Source: Acetatifactor sp. (GTDB taxonomy: Bacteria; Bacillota; Clostridia; Lachnospirales; Lachnospiraceae). From it: a stretch of 38,331 bases of DNA. The notes below the pieces were generated by a model. The model had not been told where the DNA came from, searched no databases, and saw only the letters and a list, made by a program, of their open reading frames with translations. Positions 6,990-16,196 of the stretch are shown piece after piece. The position numbers were made by a program, and so were the translations under genes. The number at the start of each line of letters is the position of its first letter. The stretch's first letter is position 1. The stretch lies in contig JAEEVF010000017.1 in the NCBI GenBank assembly GCA_016290775.1, positions 1-38,331 on the forward strand, written 5' to 3'.

Positions 6990-7571
6990 GTGGACGAACG
7001 CTTGAAAAAACAATTGGAATTTGCCTTGGAGATCGACAAGGAGAAGAACATTTTTCGTCAGACGTCGCTTTCTGGGCACGGCCGCAAGGAAAATGACGCG
7101 GAGCACGCTTGGCACATGGCCGTTATGGCGTATCTTCTTCGGGAATATAGTAACGAAGAGGTGGACATGACGAAGGTGCTTATGACCTGTCTGATCCACG
7201 ACATTGTGGAGATTGACGCAGGCGACACCTATGCCTATGATGACACTGCGAAACAGAGCCAAAAGGAACGCGAGGATGCGGCGAAGGAGCGCATTTTCTC
7301 GATGCTTCCAGAGGACCAAAAGGCCGAGCTCACGGCACTTTTTGATGATTTTGAGGAGCTTCGAACGCCTGAGGCACGCTTTGTCCGTGCGATGGACAAC
7401 CTCCAGCCGCTCCTCTTAAACAACAGCAACAATGGCGATGACTGGAAGGAGCACGGCGTGACCGCGGCGCAGGTCTACCGCCGCCAGAGCGAGACCAAGC
7501 TTGGCTCTGAGAAATTATTTGAAGTGACCGATGCAATTCTTCAGGAAAACATTCGCAAAGGGAACATCTGA
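6990..7571 (+). CDS. HD-domain hydrolase, YfbR/HDDC2-type 5'-nucleotidase
   Basis: A 193-residue protein if GTG 6990 is used. CGGAGGG at 6976-6982 is seven bases before that GTG but only one base from ATG 6984, so GTG is favoured; the frame further upstream lies over the L25 gene and its terminator and is not real. The HD metal site is complete: H39 (ENDAEHAWHM), H70-D71 (CLIHDIVEIDAGD) and D136 (AMDNLQPLL). E74 and the DAGD motif are typical of the YfbR/HDDC2 group, which removes phosphate from (deoxy)nucleoside 5'-monophosphates in the cytoplasm. It has its own promoter; exonuclease III follows after 61 bases and may be co-transcribed. The last codons and stop are duplicated downstream. Confidence 0.88.
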   Translation: MDERLKKQLEFALEIDKEKNIFRQTSLSGHGRKENDAEHAWHMAVMAYLLREYSNEEVDMTKVLMTCLIHDIVEIDAGDTYAYDDTAKQSQKEREDAAKERIFSMLPEDQKAELTALFDDFEELRTPEARFVRAMDNLQPLLLNNSNNGDDWKEHGVTAAQVYRRQSETKLGSEKLFEVTDAILQENIRKGNI

Positions 7572-7612
7572 CCATGTTCTTCAAGAGAACATTCGCAAAG
7601 AAAACATCTGAC
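7536..7612 (+). repeat. 40-bp-period tandem duplication spanning the stop codon of the HD gene
   Basis: The segment 7536-7572 (last codons and TGA) recurs at 7576-7612 with a few substitutions; both share ACATTCGCAAAG and AACATCTGAC. A third, shorter echo (CATTCGAAAGGGGAACTGATCA, degenerate) runs into the ribosome binding site of the next gene. The period is 40 bases. Confidence 0.8.
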
Positions 7613-7632
7613 ATTCGAAAGGGGAACTGATC

Positions 7633-8385
7633 ATGAAATTCATCTCATGGAACGTAAATGGCCTTCGTGCCTGCCTGCAAAAAGGCTTTTTGGAGTATTT
7701 TGGCGAGGCGGATGCCGATATCTTCTGCCTGCAGGAGACCAAGCTTTCGGAGGGGCAGCATGACTTAGAGCTCCCCGGCTATCATCAATACTGGAATTAT
7801 GCGGAGAAGAAGGGATATTCCGGCACGGCGCTCTTTACCAAAAAGGAGCCCATTCAAGTTACTTATGGCATTGGCGTTCCAGAGCATGACCATGAAGGGC
7901 GCGTGATCACCGCGGAATTTGAGGAGTTTTATTTCATCGTCGTGTATGTTCCAAACTCTCAGCGTGAGCTCGCAAGGCTGGACTATCGCATGCAGTGGGA
8001 GGAGGCTTTCCTTGCTTACGTAAAAGGCCTCGACGCCAAAAAGCCCGTGATCTACTGCGGCGATCTGAACGTGGCGCATGAGGAAATCGACCTTAAGAAC
8101 CCCAAGAGCAATCGCAAGAATGCTGGCTTTACGGATGAGGAGCGCGCTTGCTTCACCAAGGTGCTGGAAAACGGTTTTGTGGATTCCTTCCGCTCGCTTT
8201 ATCCCGACGTGCGCGACGCCTATTCCTGGTGGTCTTACATGGGCGGTGCCCGTGCCAAGAACGTCGGCTGGCGTATTGACTACTTTGTCGTATCCGAAAA
8301 GCTGAAAGACCGGATCGAGGATGCAAAGATCCATCCTGCCGTGATGGGTTCGGACCATTGTCCGGTGGAGCTGGATTTACTGTGA
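7633..8385 (+). CDS. exoA: Exodeoxyribonuclease III (AP endonuclease, ExoA/XthA type)
   Basis: A 250-residue protein of normal length, ATG 7633 after GAAAGGGG. All active-site motifs of the exonuclease III family are visible: N7 (SWNVNGLRA), E35 (LQETK), the VVYVPNSQ tyrosine segment, GDLNVAH with the catalytic Asp and Asn, and [11 protein letters not shown] at the C-terminus with the catalytic Asp-His. It cuts abasic sites and removes 3'-blocking groups during base excision repair in the cytoplasm. The gene sits between a nucleotidase and the AddAB nuclease, so the run 6990-16017 looks like a DNA repair and nucleotide group. Confidence 0.96.
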   Translation: MKFISWNVNGLRACLQKGFLEYFGEADADIFCLQETKLSEGQHDLELPGYHQYWNYAEKKGYSGTALFTKKEPIQVTYGIGVPEHDHEGRVITAEFEEFYFIVVYVPNSQRELARLDYRMQWEEAFLAYVKGLDAKKPVIYCGDLNVAHEEIDLKNPKSNRKNAGFTDEERACFTKVLENGFVDSFRSLYPDVRDAYSWWSYMGGARAKNVGWRIDYFVVSEKLKDRIEDAKIHPAVMGSDHCPVELDLL

Positions 8386-8494
8386 ATGTTATGGGACATT
8401 ACTCTGTGGTAGAATCTAAGTGCCTAGTGCCGAGTGGCAGCAGACACGCGGCTTGAGGACGGCATGGATTTTTGATGCAGGAGGTGTGGAGCAA

Positions 8495-11400
8495 GTGGCG
8501 CTTCGTTTTTATTTTGGCCCGTCAGACGGCGCATTGAGTCAAAAAGCATATCGGGAAGTCATCGCTCGTTCCATGGAGCATCCGGAGACCAATTTTCTTG
8601 TGATCGTGCCGGATCAGTTTACCATGCAGACGCAAAAGGAACTTGCGACCATGCATCCCCGCGGAGGAATCCTGAACATCGACGTGCTAAGCTTCGGGCG
8701 CCTTTCCCACCGCGTTTTGGAGGAGGTGGACTGCAGGGAAATCCCCGTGCTCGACGATACGGGAAAGAGCCTTGTGCTTCAAAAGGTGCAGGCCAATTTG
8801 AAGGACCAGCTGCCCATTCTTGGTGGCTTTCTGCACAGGCAGGGCTATGTCCACGAAGTAAAGAGCGCCATCTCGGAATTCATGCAATATGGCCTCTCCC
8901 CGAAGGACATGGGCGATCTGATCGAATTCTCTAAGGACAAGGCAGCGCTCTCTGGCAAGCTCCGTGACCTGCAGACCATCTATGCGGGCTTTCAGGAGTA
9001 TATACAGGATCATTTTGTCACCGCGGAGGAGACGCTGGACATTCTCTGTCGGCATCTTTCCGAGTCAAAGCTCGTGCGGGGCAGTGAGATCCTTTTGGAT
9101 GGCTATACGGGCTTTACGCCCATTCAATATCGCCTCGTGCGCGAGCTTGTTCGCGTCGGCGCAGAGGTGGCGATTACGCTGGTGATCGGCGAGGGAGAGG
9201 ATCCCTACCGCCTGCTTGGTGAGCAAGGCCTTTTTTATCTGACCCAAAAGACCGTTTTGGATCTTGAGCGCATCCTACGAGACGACGGAGAAGTCCGCGA
9301 CCGCAGCGCAGATCAGTGGGTGGACGCCGCGCAGCAGCCCGCGGCCCAGTCTGGCCCCGCCCAGCAGCCAAACGCGGCCCAGTCTGGCCCCGCCCAGCAG
9401 CCAAACGCGGCCCAGCCAGGCGCCGCCCCCCAGCCCTCACAGCTTTCCTTCCTCGCCCGGCACGTCTTTCGTTATGATGCCCCTGTATATTCCGGCGAAA
9501 GCACGGGCGAGATCCATATCTATGAAACCACCAATCCCGCGGCGGAGGTGCATCAGGTGGCGCTGCAGATCCAGCGCATGATCCGCGAAAAGCATCTTTC
9601 CTACCGCGATTTTGTGCTGCTCACGGGGGAGCTTGAGGAATATGCGCCCCACGTGGAGGCGGAGTTTGAGCGCCTCGGGATCCCTTGTTATATCGATCAG
9701 ACGCGCAGCATCACCTTGAATCCGCTGACGGAATTCATGCTTGCGGCGCTGTCGCTTTCCCTGAAAAATTACTCCTATGAATCCGTCTTCCATTACCTTC
9801 GCAGCGGCCTCGCAGGCATTCCGACCGAGGAAGTGGACCGCCTGGAAAACTATGTTCTCGAGATGGGCGTTCGCGGCAAGAAGGCCTATTTTGAGCGCTT
9901 TGCGAGAAAGACCAGAGCCATGAGTCGTCACCGTGAGGACGAAGGGCCTTTGGAGGCTTTGAATCGCACGCGGGAAGCCTTTGCAGACCAGGTTTCGATC
10001 CTTTCCGGAAAGGCCAAGGACAGTGCCTGCAATTACGTGGAAAGGCTCTATGATTTCCTCGTAAACGCCGGTGCGCCGACGGAGCTTTCGCGCCGCGCCA
10101 AGGCTTTTGAAGAAGCCGGAGATGCGGCCAGGGCGAAGGAATATTCCCAGATCTGGCGGTATGTCTGCGAGCTTTTGGAGCAGATCCACGAGCTCCTTGG
10201 GCAAGAAGAAGTTACGCTTCAGGAATTCACGGACGTGGTGAGCGCAGGCCTTGGCGAGATCCAGGTCGGCACGATCCCCCAGGGCGTGGACAGGATCCTT
10301 CTCGGCGACATGGAGCGCACCCGCATCAAGCCCGTGAAAGTGCTGTTCTTCCTTGGCGTGAACGACGGGATCATCCCCAGAAACACCTCCAAGGGCGGCA
10401 TCCTTTCCGATATTGAACGCGAGTTCCTCAAGGACTCCCAGCATGCCCTGGCGCCTACGCCGCGCCAGCAGGCCTTTATCCAAAGGTTTTATTTGTATGA
10501 AGGCCTGACAAAACCCACGCAGTCGCTGTACCTGACCTATTCGCGCCAGAGCAGTGACGGTAAGGCTCTGCGCCCTGCATATCTCATCGACACGCTTAAG
10601 CGTATGTTCCCGAAGCTCACCGTAACGCAGCCTCAGAATCTTCCCGCGTTGGAGCAGATCCTGACGCCTGCGGAGGGCAGGAGCCTTCTTGCATCGTCCC
10701 TTCGCGATTATGCAGGCGGCGTCCTTCCAAAGGAGCGGGAGAGCGAGCTTTACACACTTTGTGCGGCATATGACACGCCTGTCGCCCGGGAAAGCCTTGA
10801 AAGGTATCTTGAGGCCGCCTTCCTGAAGGCGAAGGACGGGCGTCTTGCGAAGGAGATCGCAAAGCTGGTTTACGGTCAGATCCTTCGAAACAGCGTAAGC
10901 CGCCTTGAGACCTATGCAGCCTGCGCTTACAGGCATTTTCTAAGCTACGGCCTTGCCCTTTCTGAGCGCGAGGAATATGGCCTCGAGCCCGTAGATCTTG
11001 GTATTGTGTATCACGGCGCCCTCGAGCGCTTTTCCAAAGAGCTTTCCGAGGCTGATCAGACCTGGTTTTCCTTTGACGAGACTTACGCGAGAAACAAAAT
11101 GGCGCAGGTCATGGAGGAGGTCGTGAGTGAATACCGAGGACAGATCCTAAAGGACAATCACCGCTTTGCTTATCATGCAAAACGCATGGAGCGGATCTTG
11201 GTCCGCACGGTCCTGACGCTTCAAAAGCAACTAAAAAAAGGCGTCTTTACGCCGCAGGAATATGAAATGGATTTTGAAACCCTTGTCCATCTCGGAGAGG
11301 GAGAAAACAACGAAGCCATAAAATTCATGGGCACGATCGATCGATATGACGTCGCAGAGGACCCTGAAAACGTGTATGTGAAGGTGGTGGATTACAAGTC

Positions 11401-12067
11401 CGGGAACAGGGAAGTGGACCTTGTGGCGCTGTACCACGGCCTGCAACTTCAGCTTGAGGTATATCTTGGGGAGGCGCTAAAGAAGGAGAAGGAAAAGCAT
11501 CCCGACAAGAACGTGGTACCCGCGGCACTCCTTTACTATCACTTAGAAGACCCCGTGATCGAAGGAACGAAGGAACTCTCTGACGAAGATCTGGAGCATG
11601 AGATTGACAAAGCCTTGTGTACCAAGGGCTACGTGAATGATGACAAGAATGTCATAAAACTTCTGGACGGCGAGTTTACGGATGCTTCCGACGCGATTCC
11701 CGTGAAGTTCAACAAGGACGGGACGCCCTCAAAAAGCTCTCGCGTGCTAAGCCGCGAAGGCCTGGACATCATCTCTAGCTATGTGGATCATAAGATCCAG
11801 ACCATGGCGGAGGAGATCATGGAGGGCAATGTAGCGCTGAATCCCTATGAGAGGGATGGCGGCAGTGGCGGTAAGGAGAACTCCTGTACCTACTGCCCGT
11901 ATGATAGCGTGTGCGGCTTGGATCCCGCAATCCAAGGGCACTCGGTGCGACCTATCGTGAAAGAAGACAACGACGTGATCCTTGCAAAGATGAAGCATGA
12001 GCTGGGGATGGACGATGGAGAAGAGAACGAAGGCAAGGAAGAAATGCCAGATCAGCAGGCCACGTGA
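8495..12067 (+). CDS. addB: ATP-dependent helicase/nuclease subunit B (AddB) with altered Walker A
   Basis: About 1190 residues from GTG 8495, ten bases after AGGAGG; the frame is open further upstream but the family begins at MALRFYFGPS. AddB partners AddA in double-strand break resection. The C-terminal RecB-type nuclease is intact: D949 (GTIDRYD), D966 and K968 (VVDYKSG). The four cysteines of the iron-sulfur staple are present: C810, C1131, C1134, C1140 (CxxCx5C). The N-terminal ATP site is not: residues 8-15 read GPSDGALS where the family has GxxGxGKS, so the lysine is missing. Residues about 278-315 are an Ala/Gln/Pro-rich insert built from 33-bp repeats. AddA follows after 68 bases. 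Confidence 0.95.
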   Translation: MALRFYFGPSDGALSQKAYREVIARSMEHPETNFLVIVPDQFTMQTQKELATMHPRGGILNIDVLSFGRLSHRVLEEVDCREIPVLDDTGKSLVLQKVQANLKDQLPILGGFLHRQGYVHEVKSAISEFMQYGLSPKDMGDLIEFSKDKAALSGKLRDLQTIYAGFQEYIQDHFVTAEETLDILCRHLSESKLVRGSEILLDGYTGFTPIQYRLVRELVRVGAEVAITLVIGEGEDPYRLLGEQGLFYLTQKTVLDLERILRDDGEVRDRSADQWVDAAQQPAAQSGPAQQPNAAQSGPAQQPNAAQPGAAPQPSQLSFLARHVFRYDAPVYSGESTGEIHIYETTNPAAEVHQVALQIQRMIREKHLSYRDFVLLTGELEEYAPHVEAEFERLGIPCYIDQTRSITLNPLTEFMLAALSLSLKNYSYESVFHYLRSGLAGIPTEEVDRLENYVLEMGVRGKKAYFERFARKTRAMSRHREDEGPLEALNRTREAFADQVSILSGKAKDSACNYVERLYDFLVNAGAPTELSRRAKAFEEAGDAARAKEYSQIWRYVCELLEQIHELLGQEEVTLQEFTDVVSAGLGEIQVGTIPQGVDRILLGDMERTRIKPVKVLFFLGVNDGIIPRNTSKGGILSDIEREFLKDSQHALAPTPRQQAFIQRFYLYEGLTKPTQSLYLTYSRQSSDGKALRPAYLIDTLKRMFPKLTVTQPQNLPALEQILTPAEGRSLLASSLRDYAGGVLPKERESELYTLCAAYDTPVARESLERYLEAAFLKAKDGRLAKEIAKLVYGQILRNSVSRLETYAACAYRHFLSYGLALSEREEYGLEPVDLGIVYHGALERFSKELSEADQTWFSFDETYARNKMAQVMEEVVSEYRGQILKDNHRFAYHAKRMERILVRTVLTLQKQLKKGVFTPQEYEMDFETLVHLGEGENNEAIKFMGTIDRYDVAEDPENVYVKVVDYKSGNREVDLVALYHGLQLQLEVYLGEALKKEKEKHPDKNVVPAALLYYHLEDPVIEGTKELSDEDLEHEIDKALCTKGYVNDDKNVIKLLDGEFTDASDAIPVKFNKDGTPSKSSRVLSREGLDIISSYVDHKIQTMAEEIMEGNVALNPYERDGGSGGKENSCTYCPYDSVCGLDPAIQGHSVRPIVKEDNDVILAKMKHELGMDDGEENEGKEEMPDQQAT
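9341..9415 (+). repeat. 33-bp in-frame tandem repeat inside addB
   Basis: Two identical 33-base copies (9341-9373, 9374-9406) and the start of a third (9407-9415). Each unit encodes AAQSGPAQQPN. The repeat falls between a conserved helix (YLTQKTVLDLERIL) and the conserved LSFLARHVFRY strand of AddB, so it expands a surface loop without breaking the frame. Confidence 0.95.
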
Positions 12068-12135
12068 CACAGGACATAAGCGGTAACTTTGCCTAAAGCC
12101 CTAGGGCGGATGGCTTAGAAAATAAGGAGATACGC

Positions 12136-15100
12136 ATGGGCGTGGAATTTACGACAGCGCAAAAAGAGGCGATCAATCTTAGAGATTGCAACATATTGGT
12201 GTCGGCCGCGGCAGGAAGCGGCAAGACGGCGGTCCTTTCGGAGCGCATCGTGGAGATCGTCTGCGATGAAACACATCCGGTGGACGTGGACCGTCTGCTC
12301 GTCGTGACCTTTACCAGCGCGGCAGCCGCAGAGATGCGCGAGCGCATCGGCAATAAGCTTGCCGACAGGCTGAAGGACAACCCGACCTCCGAGCATCTGC
12401 AACGCCAGATGACGCTCCTGCACAATGCGCAGATCACGACGATCGACAGTTTTTGCCTGTTCCTCGTGAAGAATCATTTTCAGGAGATCGGCCTCGATCC
12501 GGCCTTTCGCGTATCGGATGAGCGTGAGATCAAGCTCCTGCAGCAGGAGGCTTTGGCCGAACTGTTTGAAGAAGCTTTTGAAGAGGGCCGGCCGGAATTC
12601 CATAATTGCATTGAGGTCTTTTGCGCCAATGGAAGAGAGAAGGCTTTGGAGGATCACGTTCTGAACCTTTCCCGTTATGCGGCAAGCTTTCCCTGGCCTG
12701 AGGAGTGGCTCCTCGCGCGCAAAAAAGACTATGAGAACACTGATATTTCGGATCCGGCAACGGGTGCACTAGGAGCGTATTTTTTGCATTATCTGAAGGG
12801 CATCCTTGGGGGCTGCGCACAAAAGTTGTCGCAGGCAGTAGCGCTTTCTCACCAGCCGGACGGTCCCTATATGTACGGCGAGACCTTAGAGACAGATCAG
12901 GAAAACTTTGAGAAAGCCTGCGAAGCCTTGGATCAGCTCTTTGAACATGATGCAGAACGCGCAGAGGACAGGGAGAGTGCCCTGGCAGAGAGGGAGGAAG
13001 CGCAAAAGCTCGCCGAGGCGGACAAAGAAGCTGCCCTGGCAGAACAGGCGGACCAAGTGACAAAGGCAGACGCCACGGAGCAGGAACGAAAAACAGATAA
13101 GGAGCGCCTTGCCGACCAGGAAGAATGGGCAGAGCAGGAAGAACTCGCGCGCCTTAACGAGCTTGAAGAGCGCGAAAATGACTTTGACCGTGTCAGAAGG
13201 ATCCTCGAGGGGATCACTTTTGGAAAGCTTCCCGGGAAAAAGGACGAAACTGTCAGCGAGGCAAAAAAGAAGCTTGCTCAAGATCTCCGAGACGAGGTCA
13301 AAAAGGTCCACAAAGCCTTGATCGACCAGTATTTCGGGCTTCCGGACCTCATTCGGCAAAGGCACGACATAGGGTGCCGTGCGCCCGTCTGCGAACTGAT
13401 AGACTTGGTTCTTTCCTTCGACCGTCGCATGAAGGAAAAGAAGCAGGAAAAGAAGATCATTGACTTTAACGACATGGAGCATTTTGCCCTCGACATCCTG
13501 CTAAAAAGGGATCCGAATGGCGGCGAGCCCCAGCCCACGCAGGTGGCGAAGCAATATCAGGAGTATTTCTACGAGATCCTGATCGATGAATATCAGGACA
13601 GTAACCTTGTGCAGGAGTACCTTCTGCGCGCCGTCTCCGGTGAGGCGAGCGAGCACTATAACCGCTTCATGGTGGGCGACGTAAAGCAGAGCATTTACCG
13701 CTTCCGCCTTGCAAGGCCGGAGCTGTTTTTGGAAAAATATCATAAATATCAAAACACAGGGTCGCTCCGGCGGATCGATCTTTCGAAGAATTTCCGAAGC
13801 CGCGCGGAAGTGATCGATGCCGTGAACAACACCTTCCGTCGCACCATGTGCACGGACATCGGCGGCCTGGAATATGACGATGCCGCGGCACTTTGGCTTG
13901 GCGCGGAATATCCCGCCAACGAGGGCATGCAGACCGAGCTTCTTTTGGTGGAAAAACCAGGCAAAGAGGAAGGATATCGTGCCAGAGAAGCCGAGGCATA
14001 TGTGGTCGCAACCCGCATTCAAAGGCTCCTTAAGGAGTCCAAGGTCACGGACAAGGAGACAAAGGAGCTTCGCCCCGTTCGTTTCCGCGATATCGTGATC
14101 TTATTGCGTACGCTCGATGGCTGGGGAGACACCTTCAAAGCAGTTTTGGAAAAGGAGGGCATCCCGGCTTACGTCACCTCGAAGAAGGGATATTTTACCG
14201 CCACGGAGGTTCAGACGGTCCTGAATTTCCTTCGTGTGATCGACAATCCTTTGCAGGACATTCCCATGTTCGGCGCGCTCCATTCGCCCTTTGGAGGCTT
14301 CTCCGAGGAGGAGATCGCACTGCTTCGCGGGACGGACAGGGAGCTGCCGCTCTACGAGTGCCTGAAGAAATCCGAGGATCCCAAGGCGGTTGCCTTCCTG
14401 GCAAAGCTTGACGGCTACCGCGAAAAGTCAGGATATCTGTCCATTCGGACCTTACTCGAACGCATATTATGGGAGCATGATTACCTGAATTACGTAACCG
14501 CCATGCCTGGCGGCAGCAAGCGCCGCGCGAACCTGGAGATGCTGCTCGTCAAGGCCTCTGATTTCGAAAAGACTTCGTTCTTTGGCCTGTTCCACTTCCT
14601 CCGTTACGTTGAAATGCTGGAAAAGTATCAGGAGGATTACGGCGAGGCCGACACGCTGGACGAAAACGCCGACGTGGTGCGCATCATGAGCATCCACAAG
14701 AGTAAGGGCCTGGAATTTCCGGTGACGATCGTGTCAGCAATGGCAAAGCAGTTCAACCAGCAAGAAACGACGAATGCCGTGATCCTGGACGCGGACCTTG
14801 GTCTTGGCATGGACTATGTCGATCCGGCGCGTCGCCTTAAGGCAAAGACGCTACGCAAGAGGATCATCAGCACCAAGATGAAAGAAGACCTTTTGTCTGA
14901 GGAGCTGCGCCTTCTATACGTGGCAATGACCCGTGCCAAGGAAAAACTGATCCTGACGGCAGAGGTGGGAGACGTCGGTAAGGTGTTGCAAACATCAGCC
15001 TATTTTGGCGATGACAATGCGCGTCTGTCTTACTTAGAGTTCATGAAGTCGAACTCTTATCTGGATTTCCTTGAGCCGATCCTGAATCAGACGGGCATTG

Positions 15101-16017
15101 AAGTGTATCAAGTCTTCCTTGCGGAGCTCGAGACGGCAAATGCCACGGGAGCCTTGATGGCCGAGGCTTCGCGCGAGCACCTGCAAAGGGCACGCGAGCT
15201 TGCAGATCCTGTGGCCCTCGAAGCCCTTTCGGATCGCTTCGCATATTCCTACGAGCACGCAAATCTGGAAGGCCTTTATGTCAAGACCACGGTTTCGGAG
15301 CTGAAGATCGCTGCCATGGCAGATACCGACGAGGCTGCCTTCCACGCTTTTGAGGAAACGGAGGAAGAGGCTTACGTGCCCGCCTTCCGAAGGGGCGAGC
15401 GTGAGGTGAGCGGCACCGTCCGCGGTAATGCATATCACCGCGTCATGGAGTTGCTCGATTTTACCGGGCTCGGCGCCGCGCTGCTTGGAGAAGCCACGGG
15501 TACCACGTTGCTTACAACTTTGCAGGGCATGGATTATGAGGCCTATCGCGCCGGACTCTCGCAGGAGATCCTGTGGGAGAAAGTCAGCGAATTCCTTACG
15601 GCCGAGGTTACTGACCACAGGCTTTCGGAAGAATATCATGCCGCCGTCAACGTGAACAAGATCTGCAAGTTCCTTAGATCCGAGCTGGGCCATCGCATGA
15701 TGCGCGCCCAGGCCGCGGGAGCGCTTCGCCGCGAGCAACCCTTCGTGCTTGCGATCCCCGCAAGGCGACTGAAGGAAAGCTTCCCCGAGGACGAAACCGT
15801 ACTGATCCAAGGAATCATCGACGCGTATTTCGAGGAAGAGGACGGCATTGTACTCTTGGACTATAAGACTGACCGCATCCCTTCCCTCGAAGCTTTGTGG
15901 AACCGCTACGAAGCCCAGATGGACCATTATCAGGAGGCCCTCGAGCGCCTCACCGGCAAGAAAGTCAAGGAACGCATCCTCTACTCCTTCCACTTCGACG
16001 CCGCCAGCACAAAATAA
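12136..16017 (+). CDS. addA: ATP-dependent helicase/nuclease subunit A (AddA)
   Basis: A 1293-residue protein, ATG 12136 after AAGGAGA. It is a superfamily 1 UvrD-like 3'-5' helicase with a C-terminal nuclease. Visible motifs: Walker A AAAGSGKT (K30), motif Ia VVTFTSAAAAEMRERI, TIDSFC, motif II LIDEYQD (D484, E485), motif III GDVKQSIYRFR, motif V IMSIHKSKGLEFP, motif VI LLYVAMTRAKEKL. The nuclease has GTVRGNAYHRVMELL, D1229 (GIIDAYF) and D1242/K1244 (LLDYKTD). With AddB it resects double-strand breaks for RecA. Residues about 271-352 form a highly charged Glu/Ala/Lys insertion, predicted coiled coil, which accounts for much of the extra length over usual AddA. The stop codon touches an inverted-repeat element. 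Confidence 0.97.
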   Translation: MGVEFTTAQKEAINLRDCNILVSAAAGSGKTAVLSERIVEIVCDETHPVDVDRLLVVTFTSAAAAEMRERIGNKLADRLKDNPTSEHLQRQMTLLHNAQITTIDSFCLFLVKNHFQEIGLDPAFRVSDEREIKLLQQEALAELFEEAFEEGRPEFHNCIEVFCANGREKALEDHVLNLSRYAASFPWPEEWLLARKKDYENTDISDPATGALGAYFLHYLKGILGGCAQKLSQAVALSHQPDGPYMYGETLETDQENFEKACEALDQLFEHDAERAEDRESALAEREEAQKLAEADKEAALAEQADQVTKADATEQERKTDKERLADQEEWAEQEELARLNELEERENDFDRVRRILEGITFGKLPGKKDETVSEAKKKLAQDLRDEVKKVHKALIDQYFGLPDLIRQRHDIGCRAPVCELIDLVLSFDRRMKEKKQEKKIIDFNDMEHFALDILLKRDPNGGEPQPTQVAKQYQEYFYEILIDEYQDSNLVQEYLLRAVSGEASEHYNRFMVGDVKQSIYRFRLARPELFLEKYHKYQNTGSLRRIDLSKNFRSRAEVIDAVNNTFRRTMCTDIGGLEYDDAAALWLGAEYPANEGMQTELLLVEKPGKEEGYRAREAEAYVVATRIQRLLKESKVTDKETKELRPVRFRDIVILLRTLDGWGDTFKAVLEKEGIPAYVTSKKGYFTATEVQTVLNFLRVIDNPLQDIPMFGALHSPFGGFSEEEIALLRGTDRELPLYECLKKSEDPKAVAFLAKLDGYREKSGYLSIRTLLERILWEHDYLNYVTAMPGGSKRRANLEMLLVKASDFEKTSFFGLFHFLRYVEMLEKYQEDYGEADTLDENADVVRIMSIHKSKGLEFPVTIVSAMAKQFNQQETTNAVILDADLGLGMDYVDPARRLKAKTLRKRIISTKMKEDLLSEELRLLYVAMTRAKEKLILTAEVGDVGKVLQTSAYFGDDNARLSYLEFMKSNSYLDFLEPILNQTGIEVYQVFLAELETANATGALMAEASREHLQRARELADPVALEALSDRFAYSYEHANLEGLYVKTTVSELKIAAMADTDEAAFHAFEETEEEAYVPAFRRGEREVSGTVRGNAYHRVMELLDFTGLGAALLGEATGTTLLTTLQGMDYEAYRAGLSQEILWEKVSEFLTAEVTDHRLSEEYHAAVNVNKICKFLRSELGHRMMRAQAAGALRREQPFVLAIPARRLKESFPEDETVLIQGIIDAYFEEEDGIVLLDYKTDRIPSLEALWNRYEAQMDHYQEALERLTGKKVKERILYSFHFDAASTK

Positions 16018-16142
16018 GCCAATGGGGACGGTTCTTTTTGGCACATTTTGCGCGACCTTCGTCACGTCCCTCCCTTCGGTCGGGATCATGGAATGCTGCG
16101 CATTCCAAGCCTTATATGCCAAAAAGAACCGTCCCCATTGGC
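16018..16142. repeat. Inverted-repeat element with perfect 25-bp arms, REP/MITE-like
   Basis: Arms 16018-16042 and 16118-16142 are perfect reverse complements and contain GGGGACGGTTCTTTTTGGC. The 75-base interior has no ORF and holds a smaller hairpin (GGAATG CTGCG CATTCC, 16090-16106). The element begins immediately after the addA stop. No transposase is nearby. I recall the GGGGACGGTTCTTTTT core as a frequent intergenic motif in Clostridia, but could not check this. Confidence 0.8.
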
Positions 16143-16151
16143 ACATAAGAA

Positions 16152-16181
16152 AAGGCACGTGCCCGCGAGGGTACGTGCCTT
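16152..16181 (-). terminator. Terminator hairpin between convergent addA and thiT
   Basis: A thirteen-pair stem with one G-T pair (16152-16164 with 16169-16181, loop GCGA). On the minus strand it is followed by TTTTCTT, suiting the end of thiT; on the plus strand it is followed by TGTTTGTTG, so it may work weakly for addA as well. Confidence 0.8.
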
Positions 16182-16196
16182 GTTTGTTGTCGGGAT

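Noticed and set aside
9437..10936. Long antisense frame (about 500 codons) opposite addB
   Set aside because: It lies fully inside a gene with clear family motifs, has no ribosome binding site and no recognisable domain; GC-rich codon bias leaves antisense frames open.
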